Origin: Blastocatellia bacterium
GTDB lineage: Bacteria; Acidobacteriota; Blastocatellia; Chloracidobacteriales; JADJPF01
DNA length: 64,000 bases
NCBI GenBank assembly: GCA_025057015.1
Contig: JANWYG010000019.1
Location: forward strand, 1-64,000
Direction: 5' to 3'
The number at the start of each line of letters is the position of its first letter. Position 1 is the first letter of the stretch. Under the pieces are notes generated by a model. That model worked only from the letters and a program-made list of their open reading frames with translations. It was not told where the DNA came from and did no database searches. Below are positions 34,588-45,982 of the stretch, in pieces. Position numbers and translations under genes: made by a program.

Positions 34588-35973
34588 ATGTATAGGTCAG
34601 TGCAAGATAGGTGGGCGGTTGTGGTGCTCGCTTTGCTTTTGCTTGGCGGGCTGATGGTGCCTTTTTCTGGCTCGGCAGTAAGAGCAGATGACGAAGTAGA
34701 ACCGCAACAGACCCGAAGAATAGACTTTTCTGTGATTGCGGTGATGGGCGATAGCCTCTCACAATGCTTCCAGGATGGCGTTATAAGAGAGAGCGCCCAA
34801 AATCTAAGCTATATCGCTCATTTAGCCAAACAGGTGAAGACTGAACTGCGACAGGCTTTGGTTCGAGATCCCGGATTTGGTAATCTCTTCAAGCTCAAAA
34901 ATCCTGCAATACCGGTCAGGCCTCTTAGCTTGCAGTCGTTCCTCAACTTAGATACACCCACTCCAGTAGGTAGTCCGAGAGTTGATCCCAGCGTGCGAGT
35001 GAATAACTTCGCCGTGGGAGGAGCTAAAGTAAACGACTTAATCAACGCAAGGCCCGATCCAAATAACCCAGCTACTCCTATATTCGTCTCACTAGGTATA
35101 CCATGGCTGTTTGATAATCCTCCTGTCAGACGTTCGCAAATAGAATTTGTAGAGACAATGAACCCGAAGCCTACCGCCATAATTCTTTTCATAGGTGGTA
35201 ATGACGCCCTTGCTGCAGGTCTTAACTCCAATCTAGACCTACTTACAGATCCCAATAAGTTCGCCACTGATTATGAAGAACTGGTGCGTAGAGCCAAAGC
35301 TACAGGAGCACAACTGATATTAGTCACTGTGCCAGATATACCGCTTATTCCAGCATTCGTTTCTAACCGCGATGTTGCTGTAATAGCTGGTACCGCACCT
35401 GAGCTACTTGCCTTGGCTACGGGTATTCAGGAAGGCGACTATGTTACGCTACGTGCCCTGCCGTCATTAGTGGCTATACTGAACAACCAACAGAAAGGGC
35501 CACTTCCGAAAGAGCTTATCCTTACCAAGAAACAGGCAAAAAAGATCTCTAAGGCGATAAAGAAATACAACGCCAAGATAACGGAGATTGCCGCTCGCGA
35601 GAAATTCCCTGTAGTCGATCTTAATGTGTTGCTCAATGAACTCGCAAAAAAGGGTATACAGATTCCTGGTGTGGGCACGGTCAATAACAAATACTTCGGC
35701 GGTGTCGGCTCTCTTGACGGTATACACCTGACAAACACTGGTAACGCTCTGCTTGCCAATGCCTTCATCGACACCATAAACAAGTTCTACAATACCTCAA
35801 TCCCCCTCGTAGACGTTGTAGCAATAGCCAAAAATGATCCGCTTATGCCCAAAGGGGTTCCGTCAGTACCAGAGCCTATGCGTAAGCTAAGCGAACGTGA
35901 AGTACGTGAGGCTATGGCACGATTGCAAGCTGCTGCCGATGCCCTGATAAGTATGTTCCCAAATCATAAGTGA
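34588..35973 (+). CDS. Secreted SGNH/GDSL hydrolase
   Basis: A 461-residue exported esterase/lipase-like protein. A signal peptide (to about residue 34, cut near SAVRADD) is followed by block I MGDSLSQCF with the nucleophile serine, block II glycine in FAVGGAKV, block III FIGGNDAL and block V DGIHLTNTG with catalytic Asp/His. It is larger than typical GDSL enzymes through insertions around residues 100-150 and 290-330. The substrate is unknown. AGGAG lies nine bases before the ATG. It is followed by a possible hairpin terminator and the first repeat block. Confidence 0.88.
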   Translation: MYRSVQDRWAVVVLALLLLGGLMVPFSGSAVRADDEVEPQQTRRIDFSVIAVMGDSLSQCFQDGVIRESAQNLSYIAHLAKQVKTELRQALVRDPGFGNLFKLKNPAIPVRPLSLQSFLNLDTPTPVGSPRVDPSVRVNNFAVGGAKVNDLINARPDPNNPATPIFVSLGIPWLFDNPPVRRSQIEFVETMNPKPTAIILFIGGNDALAAGLNSNLDLLTDPNKFATDYEELVRRAKATGAQLILVTVPDIPLIPAFVSNRDVAVIAGTAPELLALATGIQEGDYVTLRALPSLVAILNNQQKGPLPKELILTKKQAKKISKAIKKYNAKITEIAAREKFPVVDLNVLLNELAKKGIQIPGVGTVNNKYFGGVGSLDGIHLTNTGNALLANAFIDTINKFYNTSIPLVDVVAIAKNDPLMPKGVPSVPEPMRKLSEREVREAMARLQAAADALISMFPNHK

Positions 35974-35996
35974 CAATCTTTGATGAGCATTCTTAG

Positions 35997-36019
35997 AGAG
36001 GCACAAACACGGTGCCTCT
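35997..36019 (+). terminator. Possible terminator after the GDSL hydrolase
   Basis: AGAGGCAC (35997-36004) pairs with GTGCCTCT (36012-36019) around a 7-nt loop, 24 bases after the stop and followed by a pyrimidine tract (TCTCTCTCT). It directly abuts the repeat block, so it could instead be part of that element's edge. Confidence 0.45.
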
Positions 36020-36020
36020 T

Positions 36021-36545
<525 letters not shown>

Positions 36546-36644
36546 CTATTCATCGCAAGTGTCTTGCCTAATTTTTGTAAAGTTTCGCATCGAGACTGCG
36601 GATTTTTTCTCCATGGATTTAGCTACAAGCTGGTACATACGCTG

Positions 36645-36664
36645 CTTATGACGTGGCACATAAG
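36645..36664. promoter_or_regulatory. Candidate dyad operator upstream of the nar operon
   Basis: CTTATG (36645-36650) and CATAAG (36659-36664) form an inverted repeat with 8 bp between, upstream of the first nar gene. A weak TTGCGG/TATAAG pair (36665-36670 and 36689-36694, 18-bp spacing) follows. The size and position would suit a CRP/FNR-family activator of nitrate genes. The match to the classical FNR box (TTGAT-N4-ATCAA) is poor. Confidence 0.3.
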
Positions 36665-36717
36665 TTGCGGTCTGTTAGTTGGCACTTCTATAAGCAGTCC
36701 CTTTTGAGGAGGTTAGT

Positions 36718-38106
36718 ATGAGTGGTATGGCTACACAAACCGACGTAGTGGAGTCGGCTAAGGCTGCTTCGTCGGGTACGTGGCTTGAGCAGTGGGAGCC
36801 AGAGAATGCAGAATTTTGGCGGAAAACCGGTAGTGCTATCGCTTGGAAAACTCTAACGATTACTACTACGACACTGGTTCTATCTTTCGCTACGTGGTTT
36901 ATGATGAGCGCAATAGTAGTTAGACTGCCCTCTATTGGTTTTAAATACGACACTATGCAGCTTTTCTGGCTGGCAGCGATGCCAGGTCTTGCTGGCGGAA
37001 CTCTCAGGATACTTCATACTTTTCTTATACCTATTTTTGGCTCTCGTCACGTGATCACTGTAGCTACACTTCTGAAGCTCTTTCCCTGCTTAGGAATAGG
37101 CCTAGCTGTGATGAATCCTGATACGCCGTTTTGGGTCTTTATGCTACTTGCCTTTGCAGCAGGCTTTGGTGGTGGTGACTTCTCGTCATATATGCCCAGT
37201 ACCAGTATTTTCTTCCCAAAGAGATTACAAGGTACAGCTCTTGGAATACAGGCTGGCATCGGTAATTTCGGAGTCAGCGTCGCTCAGTTTGTCACTCCTT
37301 GGATTATTAGTACCGCAGCACTTAGCACTTTCTTTGGCGGGCCGCAGACGTTTGTCAAAGATGGTAAAACTTCACAAATATGGTTGCAAAATGCAGCATT
37401 CTGTTACATCCCATTACTACTCATCATGGGTGTTGTAGCTTGGATATTCATTCGTAGCGTACCGGTTAAAGCTTCTTTCAAAGAGCAGTTGGATATATTC
37501 GGCAACAAACATACATGGTTTTGCACTATAACATACATAATGACATTTGGTTCTTTTTCCGGTTTTGCCGCTACCTTTCCACTGCTCATAAATACCGTTT
37601 ACGGTAAGTTTCCAGAAGCTCCCGATCCACTCAAATACGCGTTTCTAGGTCCTTTGATAGGCTCTACTTTTCGAGTAATTGCAGGGCCTATCTCAGATAA
37701 ATACGGTGGAGCTATCTTGACGCACATCGTAGGTATAGGGCTTATAGTCTTGAGCTTAGTAATGGTGTTTGGCGGACTACTTACGCCGACTTCGAGCGAG
37801 CAGTTCCCTGATTTTGTAATTGTGATGTTACTCATCTTCTTGCTTACTGGTGTGGGAAACGCTTCTACTTTCCGCCAATATCCAATCATCTTCTCACATA
37901 GTCCTAGGCAGGCTGCCGGGGTTATAGGCTGGACTGCTGCCGTAGCAGCTTATGGGCCGTTTATCTTCTCGCTGCTCATAGGATGGACAATTAAGCACAC
38001 AGGCTCTGCTAAGCCCTTCTTCCTAAGTATCGTCGTTTTCTATTTGGCAGCTACTGCTATCAATTGGTGGTATTACACGCGTAAGGGCTGTGAAAAGCCT
38101 AGTTAG
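36718..38106 (+). CDS. narK: Nitrate/nitrite MFS transporter, first of two NarK-like genes
   Basis: A 462-residue major-facilitator protein with 12 predicted helices, importing nitrate or exchanging it for nitrite. Family cues are VRLPSIGFKYDTMQLFWLAA in helix 1-2, GGGDFSSYMPSTSIFFPKRLQG and QAGIGNFGVSVAQF (nitrate-signature glycine-rich helices), and the GPISDKYGGA loop. The second half has a larger loop around 250-290 and GNASTFRQYP. GAGGAGG (36706-36712) precedes the ATG. It opens the nar operon and is followed after 6 bases by a second NarK-like gene. The transport mode (symport or antiport) cannot be told from sequence. Confidence 0.92.
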   Translation: MSGMATQTDVVESAKAASSGTWLEQWEPENAEFWRKTGSAIAWKTLTITTTTLVLSFATWFMMSAIVVRLPSIGFKYDTMQLFWLAAMPGLAGGTLRILHTFLIPIFGSRHVITVATLLKLFPCLGIGLAVMNPDTPFWVFMLLAFAAGFGGGDFSSYMPSTSIFFPKRLQGTALGIQAGIGNFGVSVAQFVTPWIISTAALSTFFGGPQTFVKDGKTSQIWLQNAAFCYIPLLLIMGVVAWIFIRSVPVKASFKEQLDIFGNKHTWFCTITYIMTFGSFSGFAATFPLLINTVYGKFPEAPDPLKYAFLGPLIGSTFRVIAGPISDKYGGAILTHIVGIGLIVLSLVMVFGGLLTPTSSEQFPDFVIVMLLIFLLTGVGNASTFRQYPIIFSHSPRQAAGVIGWTAAVAAYGPFIFSLLIGWTIKHTGSAKPFFLSIVVFYLAATAINWWYYTRKGCEKPS

Positions 38107-38112
38107 GAGGTT

Positions 38113-39465
38113 ATGTCAGTGGCACAAGATGCGGTAAATCAGCTTGAGTTTGCGCAAGAGTCTGTCTCGCAACGTAAGCGAGTGCTCATACTTTCAACTG
38201 CAGCATTCACTTTGATGTTTGCAGTTTGGCTAATGTTTGGTGTGCTTGCAATTCCAATAAGAAAGGAACTCAATCTCGACGATGCGCAATTTGCTTGGCT
38301 AACGGCCATAGCAATACTTAATGGCTCGATATGGCGTCTACTTACAGGAATACTTGCCGATAAATTTGGCGGACGTAGGGTCTTCATAGCACTGATACTG
38401 CTTACTGTTTTGCCAACTTATCTAGTCAGTCGTGCTACCTCTTTTAATGAACTGCTCTTATATGCTTTTCTTATAGGGCTTGCCGGTAACTCTTTCTCTG
38501 TGGGTATAGCTTGGAACTCAGCTTGGTATCCGCGCGAGCAGCAAGGTTTCGCTTTGGGTGTCTTTGGAGCTGGTAACGTTGGTGCTTCGGTTACCAAGTT
38601 GATAGGGCCGGCCATGATAGCTGCTGTCCCTGTAGCTGGTTACTACGACGGACTAATACCCGGAGGATGGCGCTTCATACCTTTTCTGTACTGCGTAATG
38701 CTGCTACTTACAGCTTTGTCGATGTGGTTATTTGCACCGCGTCAAGACAAAAAGCCTGCCGTAGGCAGATCTTTTCTAGACATGTGCAAACCCCTTAAAT
38801 ACGTCAGAGTCTGGCGCTTTAGCCTCTATTACGTAGTCGTATTTGGCGCCTATGTCGCCTTGTCCGTCTGGCTTCCAAAATACTATGTCGATGTATATAA
38901 CACTTCGCTTTCAACAGCTGCACTGCTTACAGCACTATTTATCTTCCCAGCAAGTTTGCTAAGACCTCTAGGAGGATATTTCTCTGACAAGTTTGGTGCA
39001 AGACGCGTCATGTACTGGATATTTGGCGTGATGTGCATAGCTACCTTGTTGCTATCTGCACCAAGTGGACACATTGTTCTTTACGTGCCAAATAAGTTTG
39101 ATCCCGATGGCATGCGGGAAGTACTTCCTTTTACGATGAATATCTACTGGTTCACCTTCCTAGTTTTCATAGTCGGCGTATGTATGGGCATAGGCAAGGC
39201 AGCTGTCTATAAATATATCCCTGAATACTTTCCAAATGATGTTGGAGCAGTCGGTGGCCTAGTGGGAATGCTAGGTGCACTTGGTGGATTTTTCTTGCCG
39301 CCTCTGTTTGCATTTTTCTTCCAACTGACTTGGATACCGCAGACAACTTTCTTTGTGCTCTTTTTGATTACAGCTGCAAGCTTTGCGTGGTTGCACCTGA
39401 CAGTACTTAAGTTGTTGCAGAAAGCTTCGCCTGAGTTATCACAAAAATTTGAGCATGCTAACTGA
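38113..39465 (+). CDS. narK: Nitrate/nitrite MFS transporter, second NarK-like gene
   Basis: A 450-residue MFS protein, 12 helices, distinct from the preceding paralogue. It has the family segments LNDAQFAWLTA-like (LNLDDAQFAWLTAIAILNG), GILADKFGGRRV, GLAGNSFSVGIAWNSAWYP and GAGNVGASVTKLIGP in the first half. YFSDKFGARRV and MGIGKAAVYKYIPEYFP lie in the second half. Tandem NarK1/NarK2 pairs beside narGHJI occur in Thermus and Paracoccus, where one acts mainly as nitrate/H+ symporter and the other as nitrate/nitrite antiporter. Which is which here is not resolved. Confidence 0.92.
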   Translation: MSVAQDAVNQLEFAQESVSQRKRVLILSTAAFTLMFAVWLMFGVLAIPIRKELNLDDAQFAWLTAIAILNGSIWRLLTGILADKFGGRRVFIALILLTVLPTYLVSRATSFNELLLYAFLIGLAGNSFSVGIAWNSAWYPREQQGFALGVFGAGNVGASVTKLIGPAMIAAVPVAGYYDGLIPGGWRFIPFLYCVMLLLTALSMWLFAPRQDKKPAVGRSFLDMCKPLKYVRVWRFSLYYVVVFGAYVALSVWLPKYYVDVYNTSLSTAALLTALFIFPASLLRPLGGYFSDKFGARRVMYWIFGVMCIATLLLSAPSGHIVLYVPNKFDPDGMREVLPFTMNIYWFTFLVFIVGVCMGIGKAAVYKYIPEYFPNDVGAVGGLVGMLGALGGFFLPPLFAFFFQLTWIPQTTFFVLFLITAASFAWLHLTVLKLLQKASPELSQKFEHAN

Positions 39466-39482
39466 TTTTTCGAGGTTGGGAA

Positions 39483-40340
39483 ATGCTGAAAACGGTTAAA
39501 ACAGTGATACTGAGTTGTGTGTTGGTAGCTGCTTTGCTTCCGGCGCGTCATAATGCAACTGTGCAGCAGGTTTCTACTGATACTAAGGCTGTGGATGTGA
39601 CAGCAATTGATGCGTCAAGTAGCGAAACTGCTTCAAAGAGTCTGTCTCAAACCTCTGAAGACAAACCTGCGCAAGTTTATATAAAGAAGTGTGCAGGCTG
39701 CCATACCATAGGTAAAGGTCGTCTTACAGGGCCGGATCTCAATGAATCCATAGCCTGGGCTGAAAGTGATCTAGCACGTGCTGTGAAAGCTATGGAGAAA
39801 CACGTCGGACCGATCAGCGATGAGGAGGTCAACATGCTGGTTGGCTTCCTCAAAGATAAATCAGTTAGAGAGCGCATCAAAGCTGAGGAAGAACGCCTTG
39901 CGAAGGTTGTAGCTTCGAATTTGGTACCAGCTTCACCAGTGATAGGAGAATCACTTTACACCGGCAAAATGCGTTTGCAGAACGGAGGCCTGGCTTGCGC
40001 CACTTGCCATAGCGTTACTGGTGAAACTGGAATGCTGGGTCCGGATCTGAGCAGGGTCTATCAGAAGCTGGGAGAAGTGCCACTGCGGTCTTCTATAGAA
40101 AAAGCCAACTTTCGCGTGATGAGCGCAGCATATGCAGAACATCCTATTACTCAACAAGAAGCTTTGCATTTGACTGCATACCTTAAATCAATAACTCCGC
40201 AGCAGCAGAATACCACATCTATCTTTTTCTACGGTAGCATCGGAGCATTTTTCTGCACACTGCTGCTTGGATTTGCCGTGACAAACCGTGCAGCAGGTAC
40301 TCGCAAGAAACTGAGGAGGCGTCGCAATGTCCTGGATTAA
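39483..40340 (+). CDS. Membrane-anchored dihaem cytochrome c of the nar operon
   Basis: A 285-residue c-type cytochrome with an N-terminal signal peptide (about 1-22). Two haem sites follow, CAGCH (residues 70-74) and CATCH (172-176), each at the head of a class-I-like domain of about 100 residues with downstream [16 protein letters not shown] helices. A C-terminal transmembrane helix is at about 247-270. The globular domains face the periplasm. In position and haem count it resembles NarC, the dihaem cytochrome encoded upstream of narG in Thermus, although sequence kinship is not shown. It overlaps narG by 14 bp. Confidence 0.88.
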   Translation: MLKTVKTVILSCVLVAALLPARHNATVQQVSTDTKAVDVTAIDASSSETASKSLSQTSEDKPAQVYIKKCAGCHTIGKGRLTGPDLNESIAWAESDLARAVKAMEKHVGPISDEEVNMLVGFLKDKSVRERIKAEEERLAKVVASNLVPASPVIGESLYTGKMRLQNGGLACATCHSVTGETGMLGPDLSRVYQKLGEVPLRSSIEKANFRVMSAAYAEHPITQQEALHLTAYLKSITPQQQNTTSIFFYGSIGAFFCTLLLGFAVTNRAAGTRKKLRRRRNVLD

Positions 40341-43300
40341 GGAGTTTTTTGAGCCGAAAAGAAGGCAGTGGGAAGATCTGTACCGTAACCGCTGGTCTTA
40401 TGATCACGTAGTTCGTAGTACACATGGCGTGAATTGTACTGGCTCATGTAGTTGGAATATATACGTCAAGAATGGGCTCGTGACATGGGAGATGCAAGCT
40501 CTTGACTATCCAACTCTAGAAAATGGCTTACCACCTTATGAACCTAGGGGATGTCAACGAGGCATATCTTACTCGTGGTACATATATAGCCCTTTGCGGG
40601 TTAAGTACCCTTATGTTAGAAGCGCTTTGATAAAACTGTGGCGTGAGGCAAAAGACAAGTATCCTCAAGATCCCGTGGCAGCTTGGGAGAGTATAGTGAC
40701 AGATCCCGAAGCCAAGCGGAAATATCAGAACGCTCGCGGCAAAGGTGGCTTCATACGCTCATCTTGGGAAGAAGTTAATCAGATAATGGCCGCTGCCAAC
40801 ATATATACGATTCGTAGATATGGGCCTGACCGCATAATAGGTTTTTCTCCAATACCAGCGATGTCAATGGTCAGTTATGCCGCCGGTGCTAGATTTATAC
40901 AACTTATAGGCGGTGTCTCTATGTCCTTCTATGATTGGTATTGCGACCTTCCTCCGGCTTCGCCAGAAATATGGGGCGAACAAACCGATGTGGCAGAAAG
41001 TGCAGACTGGTTTCATTCACGCTTTATCGCAGTAGTGGGTTCAAACGTACTCATGACGCGTACTCCAGATGCACACTTCCTCGTCGAAGCGCGTCATAGA
41101 GGTGCGAAAGTAGTAGTCTTCTCTCCGGACTTTAGCATGACAAGCAAGATAGCCGACGAATGGATACCAATAAGCCAGGGTCAAGACTCAGCCTTTTGGA
41201 TGGCTGTTGGACACGTTATATTGAAAGAATTCTATCTCGATCGACAAGTCCCATACTTTGTCGACTACCTCAAAAAGTACTCGGATGCTCCGTTTCTCAT
41301 AGTCTTAGAGCCAGGAGAAGATAAAACTTACTTTCCTACAAAGCTTCTAAGAGCTTCACAGCTGCCTTCTACAAAGACCGTGGAGAATGCTGAATGGAAG
41401 ACTTTTGTTATCGATAGCGTAACTGGACAGCTACGCATGCCGCGAGGGACAGTAGGTCATAGATGGCAACAGAAGAAAGGAGAGTGGAACCTCAAACTTG
41501 AAGATGAACAAGGCTCGATAGATCCTGCACTGTTTATAAAGACCAGCGAAAGCGTACAAGTTATTTTCAATGATTTCTCGGATGGTATCAAACAGCTTAA
41601 ACGCTCAGTTCCTGTGCACAAAGTGGAGACTGAAACAGGAAGCTTATTCGTGACTACCGTCTTTGAGCTGTTACTGGCGCAATATGGCATATCGAGGACT
41701 AACAAAGGTGATTGGCCGTCAGGTTACGAGGACGACACTATGCCTTTTACTCCTGCTTGGCAAGAACGCTTTACTGGAGTTAAAGCAGATAGCCTTGTAA
41801 ACTTTGCACGGCAATGGGCTAGAACTGCTGAGCTGAGCAAAGGTAAATGTAGCATTATTATCGGTGCAGGAGTCAATCACTGGTATCATAACAATCTCAT
41901 CTACAGAGCTGCTATCACTTCTTTGATACTCTGCGGTTGCGTAGGTGTCAATGGTGGTGGATTGAACCACTACGTGGGTCAAGAGAAACTAGCTCCTATG
42001 GCAGCTTGGGCACCCATAGCCTTTGCTATGGACTGGTCGGTACCACCTAGACTGCAAAATTCGCCTTCTTTCCACTACGTCCATTCCGATCAGTGGCGCT
42101 ATGACAGCGCTTTTAGGGAAATCTGTTCCGTGTCAGATGAGCAACATCCTTTCTCCAACGGTCATACTATCGATAAGCAGATAACGGCTGTGCGCTGTGG
42201 TTGGCTACCTTGCTTTCCTCAGTTTAATAAAAGCAACTTCGAAATTGTGCGAGAGGCCGAGGCAGCCGGCGCAAGAACTGATGAGGAGATAGTCAGATAT
42301 GTAGTTGATTCTCTAAAACGTGGAACTCTAAAGTTCTCTATGGAGGATCCAGATAATCCTGAATCTTTCCCTCGTGTCTGGTACATATGGCGCGGTAACG
42401 CTCTTCTGTCATCTGCAAAGGGCCACGAATATTTCCTCAAACATTATCTAGGAACTCATACTAATGCTATCGCTAAAGAAGTTGCGAAGGAGATAGTGCA
42501 TGACGCGGTATGGCGTGATCATATCGAGTGTGGCAAGTTTGATCTAGTCGTAGATCTGAACTTTAGAATGGACTCTACGGCGCTTTATTCCGATATAGTA
42601 CTTCCTGCTGCTACCTACTATGAAAAGAATGACCTAAACTCTACCGATATGCATACTTTTATTCATCCTTTACAAGCAGCCGTCCCACCATGTTGGGAAG
42701 CGAAAAGTGATTGGGTGATATTTAAAGACATAGCCGAACATACTGCGAGGCTTGCTGAGCGCTACCTACCAGAGCCTTTGAAGGACATAGTGATTACTCC
42801 GCTTATGCATGATACTCCGGCCGAGATAGCGCAGCCAAAAGTTTCAGATTGGGCGAAAGGACAGTGTGAGCCAATACCTGGCAAGACTATGCCTAATATC
42901 AAGGTAGTAAGGCGTGACTACAAAAATCTCTACAATAGATTCATATCGCTTGGACGCAATTTTCGCGATTCGGGGCTTTCAATGCACGGTATTCAGTATG
43001 AGGTGAGTGATGTCTATGATGAATATATGCTAGCACATCCTGTAGAAAGTTGGGGTGGAATGACCTATCCGTCGCTTCGAGAAGATAAATATGTCTGTAA
43101 CGTGATTTTAAATTTCGCTGCGGAAACTAACGGCGAGATGGCCTACAGAGCATTTGTCTCTGAGTCTAAAAAGACTGGTATTGACCATACACACTTGGCT
43201 AAAGACACTCGGTCAGTAAGGTACACTTTTGACGACTTAATAGCTCAACCTCGGCGGTATCTTACTACTCCCTTTTGGACAGGCATAATAAACAATGGGA

Positions 43301-43941
43301 GGACTTACTCAGCCTATTGTCAAAACATAGAAGAGCTTATACCTTGGCGAACACTCACAGGTAGACAGCATCTTTATCTCGACCATGAGGTTTATATTGC
43401 TTACGGTGAAAACCTTCCGACGCATAAACCACGTCCTGATATGACTTCGATAAGAGATCTTGAGCAGACCGAGGTAAGTAAGAACGCTCTTGTAGTCAAT
43501 TATCTGACACCGCACGGTAAGTGGCACATACACTCAACTTTTGGCGATACGCTACGGATGGAAACTCTCTCGCGAGGAATAGAGCCAATTTGGATAAATG
43601 ACAAAGATGCCGCCATGGCAGGAATAGAGGATAACGACTGGGTAGAGGTTTATAACGACCATGGGGTTGTGTGTACTAGAGCTTGCGTTAGCGCTAGGAT
43701 ACCTCGCGGAATGGGTCTTATCTATCATTCGCCTGAACGCACACTTTCTGTACCTAAGTCTCGCGAGCGCGGCAATAGACGTGCTGGTGGACATAATAGT
43801 TTGACGCGTGTGCGTCTCAAACCGCTCTTTATGATAGGTGGCTATGCGCAGTTTACCTATGCCTTTAACTACTGGGGCCCTACGGGCGTAAACCGTGATA
43901 CTTACGTCATAGTCAAAAAAATGACGCATATCGAATGGTAG
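40327..43941 (+). CDS. narG: Respiratory nitrate reductase alpha subunit
   Basis: A 1204-residue Mo-bis-MGD catalytic subunit that reduces nitrate to nitrite. It aligns well with E. coli NarG throughout. The FS0 cluster ligands H33, C37, C41 and C76 lie in [11 protein letters not shown] and EPRGCQRG. The aspartate Mo ligand is in [10 protein letters not shown], and the C-terminal [16 protein letters not shown] stretch is present. No twin-arginine signal precedes it, so the active site is cytoplasmic, unlike archaeal outward-facing NarG. It is followed after 24 bases by narH. Nitrite oxidoreductase is unlikely given this form and the narK/narJ neighbours. Confidence 0.97.
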   Translation: MSWIKEFFEPKRRQWEDLYRNRWSYDHVVRSTHGVNCTGSCSWNIYVKNGLVTWEMQALDYPTLENGLPPYEPRGCQRGISYSWYIYSPLRVKYPYVRSALIKLWREAKDKYPQDPVAAWESIVTDPEAKRKYQNARGKGGFIRSSWEEVNQIMAAANIYTIRRYGPDRIIGFSPIPAMSMVSYAAGARFIQLIGGVSMSFYDWYCDLPPASPEIWGEQTDVAESADWFHSRFIAVVGSNVLMTRTPDAHFLVEARHRGAKVVVFSPDFSMTSKIADEWIPISQGQDSAFWMAVGHVILKEFYLDRQVPYFVDYLKKYSDAPFLIVLEPGEDKTYFPTKLLRASQLPSTKTVENAEWKTFVIDSVTGQLRMPRGTVGHRWQQKKGEWNLKLEDEQGSIDPALFIKTSESVQVIFNDFSDGIKQLKRSVPVHKVETETGSLFVTTVFELLLAQYGISRTNKGDWPSGYEDDTMPFTPAWQERFTGVKADSLVNFARQWARTAELSKGKCSIIIGAGVNHWYHNNLIYRAAITSLILCGCVGVNGGGLNHYVGQEKLAPMAAWAPIAFAMDWSVPPRLQNSPSFHYVHSDQWRYDSAFREICSVSDEQHPFSNGHTIDKQITAVRCGWLPCFPQFNKSNFEIVREAEAAGARTDEEIVRYVVDSLKRGTLKFSMEDPDNPESFPRVWYIWRGNALLSSAKGHEYFLKHYLGTHTNAIAKEVAKEIVHDAVWRDHIECGKFDLVVDLNFRMDSTALYSDIVLPAATYYEKNDLNSTDMHTFIHPLQAAVPPCWEAKSDWVIFKDIAEHTARLAERYLPEPLKDIVITPLMHDTPAEIAQPKVSDWAKGQCEPIPGKTMPNIKVVRRDYKNLYNRFISLGRNFRDSGLSMHGIQYEVSDVYDEYMLAHPVESWGGMTYPSLREDKYVCNVILNFAAETNGEMAYRAFVSESKKTGIDHTHLAKDTRSVRYTFDDLIAQPRRYLTTPFWTGIINNGRTYSAYCQNIEELIPWRTLTGRQHLYLDHEVYIAYGENLPTHKPRPDMTSIRDLEQTEVSKNALVVNYLTPHGKWHIHSTFGDTLRMETLSRGIEPIWINDKDAAMAGIEDNDWVEVYNDHGVVCTRACVSARIPRGMGLIYHSPERTLSVPKSRERGNRRAGGHNSLTRVRLKPLFMIGGYAQFTYAFNYWGPTGVNRDTYVIVKKMTHIEW

Positions 43942-43965
43942 CTTCTTGCCGTCGACGGAGGAAAT

Positions 43966-45456
43966 ATGAAGGTAAGAGCACAGATAGCGATGGTATTTCA
44001 CTTGGATAAGTGTATTGGGTGTCATACCTGTAGCGTGGCTTGTAAGAATATTTGGACTGATAGACCAGGTGCTGAGTACATGTGGTGGAACAACGTGGAA
44101 ACTAAACCGGGCACTGGATATCCTACTAAATGGGAAGACCAAGAGACTTATCGTGGAGGGTGGAAGAGAAGTAACGGCAGGCTAAAGCTGAGAGCTCAGG
44201 ACAAAGTAAGTGCTCTGCTAAAGCTCTTCTACGATCCCAATCAGCCAGGACTAGACGATTATTACGAACCTTGGACTTATCGCTACAGCGATTTATTTGA
44301 CGCACCCGAAGGTGATGATCAGCCTACGGCAAGACCAGTCTCGCTAATCACTGGCGAGTATATAGATATCGAAGCCGGACCTAATTGGGATGACGATCTT
44401 TCTGGCTCACCGGTCTACGCAGAGAACGATCCTAACCTGGATAAGCTCACCGAGGAGGAGCGAGCACAATTATTCGAGATTGAAAGAGTCTCGATGATGT
44501 ACTTGCCTAGGATCTGTAATCACTGTGCAAATCCTAGCTGTGTAGCTTCTTGTCCTTCAGGTGCCCTCTATAAGCGAGGCGAAGATGGAATAGTTCTTGT
44601 CAATCAAGAGAAGTGTCGCGGCTGGCGAGCTTGTATTTCAGCTTGTCCATATAAAAAAGTCTACTACAACTGGCAGACAGGAAAATCTGAAAAGTGCATT
44701 CTCTGTTATCCTCGTCTGGAAACCGGTCAAGCTCCTGCTTGTTTTCACTCTTGTGTCGGGCGTATCAGGTATATGGGTGTACTACTTGTTGACGCAGATC
44801 TGATACCAGAAGTAATGCAGGTACCTGATGAAGGATTAGTAGAAGCACAAAGGCGAGCACTTCTAGATCCCTATGATGAAAAGGTAGTCTCTGCAGCACT
44901 ACGTGCTGGAATAAGCGAAGAGTTTATCGAAGCAGCACAAAAATCTCCCGTATGGAAGTATGTCTGTGAGTGGAAATTGGCACTGCCACTTCATATTGAA
45001 TATAGGACTATGCCGATGCTTTTTTATGTGCCACCTCTGCTGCCTGTTATGGGTAAAGCTATTGGCAAGGCTTATAGTAACGCTACAGAAGCTTTGTTCA
45101 CTAGCCTTGAGCATTCTCGCCTTCCTATCAAATATCTAGCATCTCTCTTCAGCGCTGGAAATGAGGAAATCATCGTTGCCGTAATGAAAAAGCTGATGGC
45201 TGTGCGTTACTTCAAACGTGCTCAAGAGCTGGCAGATGTCTGTGCTGATGAAGTGCGTAAACTGTTGCGTGAAGCAGATCTTAGTCCCGAAGTTGCTGAA
45301 GAAATATACAAAATGACTGCACTGCCTACTGTCTATGAACGTTATGTGCTTCCACCTATACAGCGTGAAGAGATGATGGAAAGTTTCTGTGATCCTGACT
45401 TATGTAAAGGAACAGCAGGCGTGGAGTTAGTGCAACTTAACAGGAGGAGCTCATGA
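43966..45456 (+). CDS. narH: Respiratory nitrate reductase beta subunit
   Basis: A 496-residue iron-sulfur subunit carrying electrons from NarI to NarG. Four cysteine groups are visible: CIGCHTCSVAC, CNHCANPSCVASC, CRGWRACISAC and CILCYPRLETGQAPACFHSC. The tryptophan in CRGW replaces one cysteine and marks the [3Fe-4S] cluster, as in E. coli NarH. GGAGGAAAT precedes the ATG. The stop overlaps narJ by 4 bp. Confidence 0.97.
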   Translation: MKVRAQIAMVFHLDKCIGCHTCSVACKNIWTDRPGAEYMWWNNVETKPGTGYPTKWEDQETYRGGWKRSNGRLKLRAQDKVSALLKLFYDPNQPGLDDYYEPWTYRYSDLFDAPEGDDQPTARPVSLITGEYIDIEAGPNWDDDLSGSPVYAENDPNLDKLTEEERAQLFEIERVSMMYLPRICNHCANPSCVASCPSGALYKRGEDGIVLVNQEKCRGWRACISACPYKKVYYNWQTGKSEKCILCYPRLETGQAPACFHSCVGRIRYMGVLLVDADLIPEVMQVPDEGLVEAQRRALLDPYDEKVVSAALRAGISEEFIEAAQKSPVWKYVCEWKLALPLHIEYRTMPMLFYVPPLLPVMGKAIGKAYSNATEALFTSLEHSRLPIKYLASLFSAGNEEIIVAVMKKLMAVRYFKRAQELADVCADEVRKLLREADLSPEVAEEIYKMTALPTVYERYVLPPIQREEMMESFCDPDLCKGTAGVELVQLNRRSS

Positions 45457-45980
45457 CGCGCGTCATAGAAGGAATCAATAAGCAGATACTTGCCGGCTTT
45501 GCTCCGCTACTCGAATATCCGTCTCTTTTGACTATTTCTAATGCTATCTCTTGTAAAGAAAGCTGTAGCAGTGTCAGTACTGAGGCTGCAAGACATCTTA
45601 GCCACTTCGTTGACTGGCTAAGTGTTACTGAACTCTATGATGCCGAAGAGCTTTACACTCGAACTTTTTATGTAGCTCCTCTGTGTATTCCTTACGTGAG
45701 CGTGCATCTTTTCGGCGAGGAAAATTTTCGCAGAGGCGAGCTTATGGCACAGCTCAAAAGTGCTTTCTTAAGAGAAGGATTTGATCCGGGCAGCGAGTTG
45801 CCTGACCATATAGCTACGTTACTGAGATTCTGTGCATTCATCGACGAAGAAGAGCTAGAAGAACTACTGCATTACTGCATAGTGCCATCTGTTCGGGAGA
45901 TGAGTAAACAGTTTGAGGCTGCTCGTAATGCTTATTCACATATCTTCAAGGCCCTTGAAATTTTGTTTGCAGGAGGGTAG
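45453..45980 (+). CDS. narJ: Nitrate reductase assembly chaperone
   Basis: A 175-residue all-helical chaperone of the NarJ/TorD group that holds apo-NarG during molybdenum-cofactor insertion. Family cues are LLEYPSLL near the N-terminus, LSVTELYDAEELYTRTF and ELPDHIATLLRFCAFIDEEE. The gene is at the expected place between narH and narI, with AGGAGGAGC before its ATG and an ATGA overlap with narH. Confidence 0.93.
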   Translation: MTRVIEGINKQILAGFAPLLEYPSLLTISNAISCKESCSSVSTEAARHLSHFVDWLSVTELYDAEELYTRTFYVAPLCIPYVSVHLFGEENFRRGELMAQLKSAFLREGFDPGSELPDHIATLLRFCAFIDEEELEELLHYCIVPSVREMSKQFEAARNAYSHIFKALEILFAGG

Positions 45981-45982
45981 TT

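Noticed and set aside
40327-43941. narG as nitrite oxidoreductase alpha subunit
   Set aside because: The sequence follows E. coli-type NarG, lacks an export signal and is surrounded by narK, narH, narJ and narI.
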